The translations under genes were made by a program, and so were the position numbers. Shown here piece after piece: positions 29,351 through 37,120 of a DNA stretch of 64,000 nt; positions within the stretch are counted from its first letter, which is position 1; every line of letters begins with the position of its first letter. Under the pieces are notes generated by a model that made no database searches, was not told where the DNA came from, and saw only the letters and a list, made by a program, of their open reading frames with translations. The DNA is from Azospirillum doebereinerae (GTDB lineage: Bacteria; Pseudomonadota; Alphaproteobacteria; Azospirillales; Azospirillaceae), in NCBI RefSeq assembly GCF_003989665.1, contig NZ_RZIJ01000012.1, positions 62,001 to 126,000 on the forward strand. Direction: 5' to 3'.

Positions 29351-29404
29351 TCAGGCTCGGCGGCGGCTGCGCTTTTCCAGATAAGCGGCGACGATGAGGG
29401 TCAT
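29351..29404 (-). CDS. possible arginine-rich leader peptide upstream of the LysE/ArgO gene
   Basis: A 17-codon frame, ATG to TGA, reading MTLIVAAYLEKRSRRRA, 75 bases before the exporter start. Four arginine codons and one lysine codon fall within six codons near the end. The GGAAAAGCG over the Glu-Lys-Arg codons can pair perfectly with CGCTTTTCC at 29326-29334, and AAAGCGC can instead pair with GCGCTTT at 29342-29348. Such alternative stems are what a translation-controlled attenuator needs. Whether it is translated is unknown. Confidence 0.35.
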   Translation of the reverse strand: MTLIVAAYLEKRSRRRA

Positions 29405-29601
29405 CGAAAGGGACGTTCCTTTGGGTGTGCCCGTCGTTCTTAACGGGCGGACGCCGCAGCGTCAACGCCGCCGGTCCGGGCGTCGCATCGCCGCATCCGG
29501 CCCGCGATCTCCTTCCAACACTAACGATCGGAGTGGAATTGGTGTAGGCTTGCCGCGAATCCACCGGCAAACGGAGAGGCGGGCGTGAGCGGAGGTGGTC
29601 T

Positions 29602-30108
29602 ATGTCGCGGGTGACGGACATCGTGCTCCGGATGGCCCGCAAGCTGACGGAGGACGTCGCGGCGCTCGGCCGTCTGCGCGCCGCCGGGAATCCGAAGACC
29701 TTTCCCCGGTTTCGCGAGATTCGCAGCGCCTATCTCGACATCCAGGGGCTGGTCTTCTCGATCCAGGACCGGCTGGACGCGGCGGGCAAGGAGCTGCCCT
29801 CCAACTTCCCGCAATGGGTGCTGCGGCAGAAGCTGACCGCCATCGCGATCTTCACCGACATCAGCTACGGCTTCATCAGCGAGCCGCCGCTGGCGCTGAC
29901 CAGCTCGCTGGGCGCCTTCGACGTGCTGGAGGCCGAGCAGCGGGCGTTCAACGAGACCCTGCACACCTTCGACACCATGCTGATGGAGGCCGGGATCGAC
30001 GACAAGACCGCCGACGAACTGGACGCCACCCGCACCAAGATCGAGCAGATTCTGGGCATGATCGAACGCCTTCTGGTCAACAGCCCGAAGATCCTGAAGG
30101 AGTTTTGA
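29602..30108 (+). CDS. hypothetical helical protein coupled to a c-di-GMP enzyme gene
   Basis: A 168-residue, mostly helical soluble protein (MSRVTDIVLRMARKLTEDVA...). A very strong GGAGGTGG precedes the ATG. Its stop TGA overlaps the ATG of the next gene by one base, so the two are translationally coupled. No known domain is recognised; the helical, signal-free make-up would suit a small regulatory partner. A role with the downstream CHASE-GGDEF-EAL protein is inferred from the coupling only. Confidence 0.78.
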   Translation: MSRVTDIVLRMARKLTEDVAALGRLRAAGNPKTFPRFREIRSAYLDIQGLVFSIQDRLDAAGKELPSNFPQWVLRQKLTAIAIFTDISYGFISEPPLALTSSLGAFDVLEAEQRAFNETLHTFDTMLMEAGIDDKTADELDATRTKIEQILGMIERLLVNSPKILKEF

Positions 30109-32876
30109 TGGATCAGGCCCCCGAGGTGCTGGTCCCAGAAACATCGACCATAGAGCCTTCGTCCGACACGCCCGACCCGATTCCGTCGCCGCTGGCCCGG
30201 CGGATTCCCTGGCTGGTGCTCGCCGGTGGGCTGCTGCTCTCCGCCCTGGCGTGGGACCAGTCCGCGCGCTCCCTGCACGAGGAGGCCCAGCACCGCTTCT
30301 CCATCCGGGTGGAGGAAGTGCACAGCCAGCTCGGCGACCGGCTGAAGGTCTACGACCAGTTGGTGCGCGGGGCCGCCGCGCTGTTCACCGCCTTCCCCGC
30401 CGTCCACCGCGCGGAATGGAACCGCTTCGTCGAGGGGCTGTACATCCAGCAACGCTACCCCGGCATCACCAGCGTGGCCTACGCCCGCAGAATCGAGGCC
30501 ATGCGAGGCGCCGAGCTGGTTGCCGCGATGCGCGCCGACGGCGTTCCGGATTTCCGCATCTGGCCGGAGAACGCCGGGGCCGAGCGGGCGATCAACATCT
30601 TCGCCGCCCCGGTCAACGACTCCAACATCCGGGCGCTCGGTTTCGACATGATGTCGGAGGGGCTGCGCCGCACCGCCATCGAGCAGGCGCGCGACAGCGG
30701 GCAGCCGATGGCGACGCGGGCCATCACGCTGAAGATCGACGAGGTCTCCGCGCCGCAGGCGGCCTTCATCCTCTATCAGGCGACCTACAACGGCGACCGG
30801 CCGCCGCCGACCGTGGAAACGCGCCGCGCCGCCTTCACCGGCGTGGTGTTGACTCCGGTCCGCATCGCGCCTCTGGTGGACGGGCTGTTCGGCGCCGGCC
30901 GCCACGACCTGGGCATCGAGGTCTTCGACACGCCCTCCGCCGACGCCGAGTTCCCCCTCTACCGCAACGACCGGCCGGTGGCGGGAACGCCGCTGTTCTC
31001 CGTCGCCCGCGAGATGCTGGTCGGCGGGCGGATCTGGACGGTGCATTACGAGACCCGCCCGGAGGCGGAGCACGGCGCCGAGGAGTGGGTGCCGGAAGCG
31101 GTGCTGGCCGCCGGGCTGACGATCAGCGCCGCGTTGTTCCTGCTGCTGCGGGCGATGAGCGCGACCCGCGCCCGCGCCCTGGTCCTGGCCGAGCGGATGA
31201 CCGAATCGCTGATGCGGCGCGACGCGGAGCGCAAGCAGCTGTTCACGCAGGCGCCACTGGGCATCGCGCTCATCGACCGCGACGGGCGGATGATCGACGC
31301 CAACCCGGCCTTCGCCCGCGCCGCCGGGCTGGAGCGCGAGGCGCTGGCCGGGCTGGACCTGCGGCTGCGCGCCGCCGACCCGGCCGTGCTCGCGGCGCTC
31401 GACACCGCCATCCGGGGCGAGAGCGGCAAGCTGGAGACCGACCAGCCCCTGCTGGTCGGCGGGCGGCGCAACCATTTCAGCCTGCATTTCCAGCCGGTGA
31501 CGGCGCATGGCGAATTGCTGTTCGTGCTGGTCTTCGCCGAGGACATCGGCGAGAAGCGGCGTGCCGAGCAGCACATCCAATACCTCGCCCATTTCGACGC
31601 GCTGACCGGCCTGCCCAACCGGGTCCTGCTGTTCGACCGCATCGCCCAGGCGTTGCGCGAGGCGCGCCGCGACGGCGGCAAGGTCGGCGTCCTGTTCATC
31701 GACCTCGACCGCTTCAAGGTGATCAACGACAGCCTGGGCCATTCCTTCGGCGACGAGGTGCTGCGCTCGGTCGCCAAGCGGCTCCAGTCCGGACTGCGGG
31801 AATCCGACACGGTCGGCCGGCTGGGCGGCGACGAGTTCCTGATCGTCGTCCGACGGATGAACGAGCCCGGCGACGCGGCGGCCATCGCGGAAAAGGTGGT
31901 GGCGCATCTCGCCAGCCCCTTCGCGGTCGGCGGCCAGAGCTTCGTCGTGACGCCCAGCGTCGGCATCAGCCTCTACCCCGACGACGCCGACGACGTGGAG
32001 GGGCTGATCCGCTGCGCCGACATCGCCATGTACAGCGCCAAGGAGCAGGGGCGGAACGGCTACCGCTTCGTCACCAAGGAGATGGGGGCGAAGTCGCGCG
32101 AGCGCATGGACCTGGAAGGCAGCCTGCGCCAGGCGATCCGCGATGGCGAGCTGTTCCTGGTCTATCAGCCGCAGGTCGACACCATCGACGGCCGGCTGGT
32201 CGGGCTGGAGGCGCTGGTCCGCTGGCGCCACCCGCAGGAGGGGCTGATCATGCCCGGCCGCTTCCTGCCGGTGGCCGAGGAGACCGGGCTGGTCGTCGCC
32301 ATGGGCGACTGGGTGCTGTTCGAGGCCTGCGCGCAGATCCGCCGCTGGCGCGACCGCTTCGGGCTGGACGTTCCGGTGGCGGTCAACGTGTCGGGCGCGC
32401 AGTTCCGCGACGGGCAGCTTCCGGCCAAGGTCGCCCACGCGCTGGAGGCCAACGGCCTGTCCGGGCCGGAGTTGGAGATCGAGGTCACCGAGAGCACGCT
32501 GATCGAGGACGTGCCCGCCGCCGCCGAGACCCTGGCGGCGCTGAAGGCGCGTGGCGTGCTGATCGCGCTGGACGATTTCGGCACCGGCTATTCGTCGCTC
32601 AGCTACCTGCACCGCTTCCCGATCGACAAGCTGAAGATCGACCGGTCCTTCATCCACGACCTGTCCACCGGGGCCAGCAACGCGTCGGTCCCCCGCGCCA
32701 TTGTCGGGCTGGGCCGCAGCCTGGGCCTGTCGGTCATCGCCGAGGGCGTCGAGACGGAGGAGCAGTTGCAGCTTCTGCGCGACCTGTCCTGCGAGAGCTA
32801 CCAGGGCTTCCTGTTCAGCCGCCCGGTTCCGGTGGAGCAGGTGGACGCGCTGTTGGCCGCGCTGCCGGCTCGGTGA
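30108..32876 (+). CDS. CHASE-PAS-GGDEF-EAL membrane protein (c-di-GMP turnover)
   Basis: A 922-residue bifunctional-type c-di-GMP protein. A first helix (IPWLVLAGGLLLSALAW) at residues 25-45 and a second near 335-350 enclose a periplasmic CHASE domain (YPGITSVAYARRIEAM, SNIRALGFDMMSEG). PAS follows (APLGIALIDRDGRMIDANPAF). The GGDEF motif is intact at about residue 573 (RLGGDEFLIVV), and the EAL motif at about 701 (GLEALVRWRHP) with DDFGTGYSSLSYLHRF. Both cyclase and phosphodiesterase sites therefore look usable. CHASE domains of this type often sense cytokinin-like or small organic ligands. Confidence 0.94.
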   Translation: MDQAPEVLVPETSTIEPSSDTPDPIPSPLARRIPWLVLAGGLLLSALAWDQSARSLHEEAQHRFSIRVEEVHSQLGDRLKVYDQLVRGAAALFTAFPAVHRAEWNRFVEGLYIQQRYPGITSVAYARRIEAMRGAELVAAMRADGVPDFRIWPENAGAERAINIFAAPVNDSNIRALGFDMMSEGLRRTAIEQARDSGQPMATRAITLKIDEVSAPQAAFILYQATYNGDRPPPTVETRRAAFTGVVLTPVRIAPLVDGLFGAGRHDLGIEVFDTPSADAEFPLYRNDRPVAGTPLFSVAREMLVGGRIWTVHYETRPEAEHGAEEWVPEAVLAAGLTISAALFLLLRAMSATRARALVLAERMTESLMRRDAERKQLFTQAPLGIALIDRDGRMIDANPAFARAAGLEREALAGLDLRLRAADPAVLAALDTAIRGESGKLETDQPLLVGGRRNHFSLHFQPVTAHGELLFVLVFAEDIGEKRRAEQHIQYLAHFDALTGLPNRVLLFDRIAQALREARRDGGKVGVLFIDLDRFKVINDSLGHSFGDEVLRSVAKRLQSGLRESDTVGRLGGDEFLIVVRRMNEPGDAAAIAEKVVAHLASPFAVGGQSFVVTPSVGISLYPDDADDVEGLIRCADIAMYSAKEQGRNGYRFVTKEMGAKSRERMDLEGSLRQAIRDGELFLVYQPQVDTIDGRLVGLEALVRWRHPQEGLIMPGRFLPVAEETGLVVAMGDWVLFEACAQIRRWRDRFGLDVPVAVNVSGAQFRDGQLPAKVAHALEANGLSGPELEIEVTESTLIEDVPAAAETLAALKARGVLIALDDFGTGYSSLSYLHRFPIDKLKIDRSFIHDLSTGASNASVPRAIVGLGRSLGLSVIAEGVETEEQLQLLRDLSCESYQGFLFSRPVPVEQVDALLAALPAR

Positions 32877-33104
32877 TGAAGAGAGGGCCGTCGGCCATCA
32901 TTAACGGATTTAATCTCCCCTGATCCGAACACCATCAATAATAAAACGATCAGGCGCCGGAAAAAATAGAGACAATCGCGCATTAACCATTGAAGAAAAA
33001 AGGTAAAGAGCATTCCAAAAGCGCAATTTTGACTTGCTGCTTGCGCCACCCTTGAAAACAATGGATCGTTTGATCGTGCCACACGGGCACTTATCGGGGG
33101 GATC

Positions 33105-33485
33105 ATGATGCATATTCGGGTTTTGGCGCTCGCTTTGGCCACTGGCGTGATGATGGCGGGGATCGGCGGAGCGGTTGCCCAAACGAAGGGCGATTGGGTT
33201 CTCGGCCGCTACAAGGGTGGCGACTACTGGTTTCCCGGCGTGATCCAGAGCGTGACGGAGTCGAAGGCCGTCGTCGTGTACGACGACGGCGACAAGGAAA
33301 CGGTGAGCCTCTCGAATCTGCGCCCCTACGACTGGAAGGTCGGCGGGAAGGTCGAGTGCAATTATAAGGGCGCCGGCAAGTGGTATTCGGGCGTGATCGC
33401 CTCGCTGGACGCCGAAAACATCGGCATCAACTACGATGACGGCGACAAGGAGAAGACCAAGACCGGGCGCTGCCGTTCGAAGTGA
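33105..33485 (+). CDS. secreted protein with two Tudor/Agenet-like repeats
   Basis: A 126-residue protein with a signal peptide (MMHIRVLALALATGVMMAGIGGAVAQ). The mature part is two similar units of about 45 residues: WVLGRYKGGDYWFPGVIQSV...VVYDDGDKETV and VECNYKGAGKWYSGVIASL...INYDDGDKEKT. The W(Y/F)xGVI...Y(D)DGD pattern is that of Tudor/Agenet beta-barrels. A GGGGG site precedes the ATG. In eukaryotes such domains bind methylated peptides; in secreted bacterial proteins the ligand is unknown. It sits at the edge of a lower-GC patch. Confidence 0.75.
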   Translation: MMHIRVLALALATGVMMAGIGGAVAQTKGDWVLGRYKGGDYWFPGVIQSVTESKAVVVYDDGDKETVSLSNLRPYDWKVGGKVECNYKGAGKWYSGVIASLDAENIGINYDDGDKEKTKTGRCRSK

Positions 33486-33896
33486 TGCCTGAGGAGAGGA
33501 AAGGCTTTCATTGGCCGATCCTCGGCGGAGCCGCTTTGAAACCCATGTGGCCCACCGGCCAAAAGCTGGAAGGCCGCATCGGACCGCCGCAACGCCGGCT
33601 TTGGCCGTACGCCATAGACTGTCGCGACCGCGTGTTCACGGCGAAAGCCATGATGGTCGGCACCGGTGCTTCCGCGTTGACAAGCGAAACCAGCTCTTGC
33701 GGAACCGTGCACCGCCGGGGCGGCTCCGCCTGGACCGTCATCCGCGTTCTCATTGGCGGCCCCCTCGCCAATCGCTTGATCGGTCAGCGGTTGCCGGCTC
33801 GGTGAGCGAACATCCGGTTGGACGCAGGATCAAAAGAAATGGACACCAAGGCTAACAGGGGAAAAAGCGATCTGATAGATTTTTCCTTGAACCACA
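33486..33896. other. 411-bp stretch without a supported gene
   Basis: Several overlapping open frames on both strands run through 33485-33855. None has a convincing ribosome site, signal peptide or known domain, and they contradict each other. One frame begins at an ATG that overlaps the stop of the Tudor-like gene. A weak AAAAA/TTTTT stem lies at about 33860-33886. It could be decayed coding DNA. Confidence 0.4.
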
Positions 33897-34541
33897 ATGC
33901 GCAATCACCGAAGCAGTCGACAAATGATAGATCCCCAAACTGACGCCCTATCGTTTGCACGGTATAGGAAAGAGGCGAAAAGCCTGAACGATCGCCCGGT
34001 CTTTTTGATGTGGGGTGCCTTTGCCGGGGTGTCCGCTGAAACGGTTCTCATCACGTGTTCGGAGCAATTCCAACAGGCGCCCTCCAAAGCGAAGTCGCAA
34101 GTCATTTACGATTGGCTGGTCAACCAGGACAATAAAAAGGCGTCCAGATACGGTTGGGGAGCGATAAATCTTCAGGCCGATGGCATTCAGGACATTCCAT
34201 CCGTCAATACTGCCGTGAATAAAATTTACGAAGATTCAAAATATTACGCAGCAAGAAAGACATGGATTGGAAAGTTAAGAAATCAGCTCGACAATACTCT
34301 GGGAAACATCCCAGCGCCCGATATGTACGATCCTATTTTAGAAATTGCGATCAAAGCTGCTTATTCATCGTCAACTGGGGATAATTCCTTCAGCATGTTC
34401 AAATTGGAAAAAATCAATCCACGAGAGCAGGCGGGCATGGTCAATCGTTTGAAAGCGATGGAACTGTTGGAAAAGGAGTTTCGGAAAGCCGGCTTCAACA
34501 CGGCGAAAATGGGGTTTCGCTTGCCTTTCCGTTTCCGTTGA
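33897..34541 (+). CDS. orphan hypothetical protein, lower GC
   Basis: A 214-residue soluble protein (or 205 if the ATG at 33924 is used; neither start has a good ribosome site). Codon use is clearly different from the rest of the window, with many A/T-ending codons such as AAA, AAT, GAT and ATT. The middle (KSQVIYDWLVNQDNKKASRYGWGAINLQADG) and a Lys-rich helical end show no recognised motif. The flanks are also AT-rich. This points to a recent acquisition. No neighbour gives a clue to function. Confidence 0.65.
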   Translation: MRNHRSSRQMIDPQTDALSFARYRKEAKSLNDRPVFLMWGAFAGVSAETVLITCSEQFQQAPSKAKSQVIYDWLVNQDNKKASRYGWGAINLQADGIQDIPSVNTAVNKIYEDSKYYAARKTWIGKLRNQLDNTLGNIPAPDMYDPILEIAIKAAYSSSTGDNSFSMFKLEKINPREQAGMVNRLKAMELLEKEFRKAGFNTAKMGFRLPFRFR

Positions 34542-34736
34542 CAGTGCGCCCAATTAGCGGAAATACCCAATAATTCTGAAAGAATGGGCGGGAAAAGACC
34601 ATGCCCGTGCATAACCACTGCGGGCCTTCGCAGCCTCCACGCACACCCTGCCCTTATCTCATGGTAAAAATTCGCCCACCCCACCGAGGGGCCAAGGTTC
34701 ATCTCCTCCCAGCCCAACGAGGCGAGAGCCCCCTCT

Positions 34737-36017
34737 TCACCCCCGCAGCAATTCCAGCGTCGCCAACGCCATGACCTTGGCCGACTGCTCCATGTCGTCG
34801 ATGCCGACATATTCGTCGGGCTGGTGGGCCAGATCGAGGATTCCGGGACCGTAGGCGATGCAGTCCTTCAGGTGGCCGACCCGCACCACATGCTTCTGGT
34901 CGTAGGTGCCGGGCGACACCACCCGTTCGGCCGGGCGGCCCAGCACCGTCTCGATGGCGCCGGCCACCGCCCGCACCACCGGGGCGTCGGCGTCGGTCAT
35001 CGTCGGCAGGAAGGCCAGCACCTCGCGCAGGTCGTAGTCGAAGCCGGGGCGCGAGGCCCGCAGCCCCTCCAGGATGCCGACGATCTCGCCGCGCACCGCC
35101 TCGGGGTCCTCCTCGATCAGGTAGCGGCGGTCGATCACCATGCGGCAGCGGTCCGGCACCATCGGGCTGGGCAGCCCGTCGTGGTCCTCGCGCTGGCCGC
35201 CATGGATGGCGTTGATGTTGATGGTGGATTGCCGGGCACCCTCCGGCACCACCGGCATGGCCGTGCGCTTCCCGGCGAGGCGGGGGATCAGATCCTCCTC
35301 GATCCGGTGCAGCACGGCGCCCATGTGGCGCACCGCGCAGTTGCCGAGAAACGGCATGGAGCCGTGGGCGACGCGGCCCTTGGTCTCGATCTCCGCCCAC
35401 CAGACGCCGCGATGGCCGATGCAGACCCGGTCCACGTTCAGCGGCTCCGGGATGATGACGTGGTCGACGCGCGGCCTGGAGAAATAGCCCAGCGTCGCCA
35501 GATGCCCGACCCCGCCGTAGCCGCCGGACTCCTCGTCCACCGTGCCGGAGATCTCGAGGGCGCCGGCGGTCAGCAGCCCCTCGTCGAGCAGCGCCTCCAC
35601 CGCGACGATCGACGCGGCGATGCCGCCCTTCATGTCGCAGGCGCCGCGCCCATACACCCGCCCGTCCCGCACCTCGCCGCCGAAGGGATCGACCGTCCAT
35701 CCCTGCCCTGGCGGCACCACGTCGATGTGGCCGTTGAAATGCACGCAGGGACCCGGCCGTGCGCCCTCGATGCGGGCGACGACGTTGGTGCGCGGGTAGC
35801 GGTCGCTGTCCCCGGCGGCCCCCACCGCCCGCACATACTCCACCTGGAAGCCGCGCGCGGCGAGCCGCCGGCCGATCAGCTTGGCGCAGTCGGTGTAGAC
35901 GTCACCCGGCGGGTTGACGGTGGGGATGCGGATGAGATCCTGCGTCAACGCCACCAGATCGTCGCGGCGCTCCTCGATGCGGCGGAACAGGGTGTCGGTG
36001 GGGGGAAGGGGCGGCAT
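34737..36017 (-). CDS. M20-family deacylase (ArgE/DapE type)
   Basis: A 426-residue dizinc hydrolase of the acetylornithine deacetylase / succinyl-diaminopimelate desuccinylase group. Metal and catalytic motifs are in order: HFNGHIDVVPPGQGW, GRGACDMKGGIAA, GTVDEESGGYG and, near the end, SPGTYDQKHVVRVG. The dimerisation domain lies between about residues 190 and 300. The ATG at 36017 gives the usual N-terminus; the frame is open further without support. It is divergent from the hydratase gene at 36183. The substrate is probably an N-acyl amino acid, but it cannot be fixed. Confidence 0.88.
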   Translation of the reverse strand: MPPLPPTDTLFRRIEERRDDLVALTQDLIRIPTVNPPGDVYTDCAKLIGRRLAARGFQVEYVRAVGAAGDSDRYPRTNVVARIEGARPGPCVHFNGHIDVVPPGQGWTVDPFGGEVRDGRVYGRGACDMKGGIAASIVAVEALLDEGLLTAGALEISGTVDEESGGYGGVGHLATLGYFSRPRVDHVIIPEPLNVDRVCIGHRGVWWAEIETKGRVAHGSMPFLGNCAVRHMGAVLHRIEEDLIPRLAGKRTAMPVVPEGARQSTININAIHGGQREDHDGLPSPMVPDRCRMVIDRRYLIEEDPEAVRGEIVGILEGLRASRPGFDYDLREVLAFLPTMTDADAPVVRAVAGAIETVLGRPAERVVSPGTYDQKHVVRVGHLKDCIAYGPGILDLAHQPDEYVGIDDMEQSAKVMALATLELLRG

Positions 36018-36182
36018 GGCGTCTCCCGGATTGTCTGTGTCGCCGAGTGTCCACCCTCCCCCGCCGTGCGTCCAGCCCTCCGTCGGAAACAGCTTTCGCC
36101 CGCCCGAGCCTTCCGTCCGGCGCCGGGCGCCGCTACAGTCCCCCGACGACACCACCGACCACTACGCTTTGGAGCACGCAGG

Positions 36183-37022
36183 ATGACCGTCACGCACCCC
36201 GCCGGACTGGAGCGTCCGACGCTCGACGATTCGGCCATCGCCGACGCGGCCGCCCGCTTCGTCGCTGGACGCCGCTCGGCGGTCGGGTTCGACGCCTTCC
36301 CCGGCCCCGCGCCGGAGGATCTGGCGACCGCCTACGCCATCCAGTTGACGGCGGCCAGCGTCTGGGCCGACCCCATCGCCGGTTGGAAGATCGCGCTGGT
36401 CCCCCCGGCCAAGCAGGAGCAGTTGGGGAGCGGCCGCTTCCTGGGCCCGATCTTTACCGGCATGGTCGCCAAGGCCGGCGAGGGCGCGCTGTCCTTCCCG
36501 GTGATCCCGAGCGGATTCGGCGCGGTCGAGGCCGAGTTCGTCGTCCGCATCGCCGCCGACGCGCCCGCCGACAAGCTGGACTATTCCCCGGCCGAGGCAA
36601 GCGCCTTCATCGCCTCCATTCACGCCGGGATCGAGATCGTCGGCAGCCCACTGTCCACGATCACCACGCTGGGGCCGACCGTGGCCGCCGCCGCCTTCGG
36701 CAACAACATCGGGCTGGTCGTCGGCGCGGAGATCCCCGGCGGGCTGGAAGCGCTCGACACTCTGCGCTCGGAGGTCGTCATCGACAACCAGAGCGTCGGC
36801 GTCGGCAGCACCGCCAGCATCCCCGGCGGCATCGCCACGGCGGTGGCCTTCGCGCTGGGCATGGCGGCGCGGCTGGGGCATCCCCTGAGGGCCGGCCAGT
36901 GGCTGTCCACAGGCGCGCTCAGCGGGATGCACCCGATCAACGCCGGCCAGCAGGCCCGCATCAGCTTCACCGGCCTGGAGCCGATGACCGGCACCGCCGT
37001 CGCCGCCACGCCGGTGGTGTGA
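36183..37022 (+). CDS. 2-keto-4-pentenoate hydratase family protein
   Basis: A 279-residue protein of the MhpD / fumarylacetoacetase-like fold. Visible family features are AYAIQLTAASVWADPIAGWKIAL, the metal-site region VEAEFVVRIAAD, SIHAGIEIVGSPL and LRAGQWLSTGALSGMHPI near the C-terminus. MhpD hydrates 2-hydroxypentadienoate in aromatic catabolism, but related enzymes act on other keto acids. No other meta-cleavage gene is nearby. It is divergent from the M20 deacylase and convergent with an acyl-CoA ligase, separated by a terminator hairpin. Confidence 0.85.
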   Translation: MTVTHPAGLERPTLDDSAIADAAARFVAGRRSAVGFDAFPGPAPEDLATAYAIQLTAASVWADPIAGWKIALVPPAKQEQLGSGRFLGPIFTGMVAKAGEGALSFPVIPSGFGAVEAEFVVRIAADAPADKLDYSPAEASAFIASIHAGIEIVGSPLSTITTLGPTVAAAAFGNNIGLVVGAEIPGGLEALDTLRSEVVIDNQSVGVGSTASIPGGIATAVAFALGMAARLGHPLRAGQWLSTGALSGMHPINAGQQARISFTGLEPMTGTAVAATPVV

Positions 37023-37051
37023 GGGGCGTAGAGTTCGGTATTAAGAAAGTT

Positions 37052-37080
37052 AGCCCCTCTCCCCTCGCGGGAGAGGGGCT
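37052..37080. terminator. bidirectional terminator hairpin
   Basis: AGCCCCTCTCCC and GGGAGAGGGGCT form a perfect 12-bp stem with loop CTCGC between the convergent hydratase and acyl-CoA ligase genes. The stem is like the inner hairpins of the three palindromic repeats, so it may be a half copy of that family. Confidence 0.75.
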
Positions 37081-37120
37081 CTGTCAGCACCTATGCGCCT
37101 TCGCAGAAATGGGCCGAAGT

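Noticed and set aside
33485..33805. 106-codon frame starting on the stop of the Tudor-like gene
   Set aside because: The overlap is suggestive, but there is no ribosome site or domain, and competing frames cover the same bases. Left as unassigned sequence and noted as a finding.
32840..33805. Shared 14-base string (TGCCGGCTCGGTGA) at about 32862 and 33792
   Set aside because: Too short, and the flanks differ; no sign of a target-site duplication or element ends.
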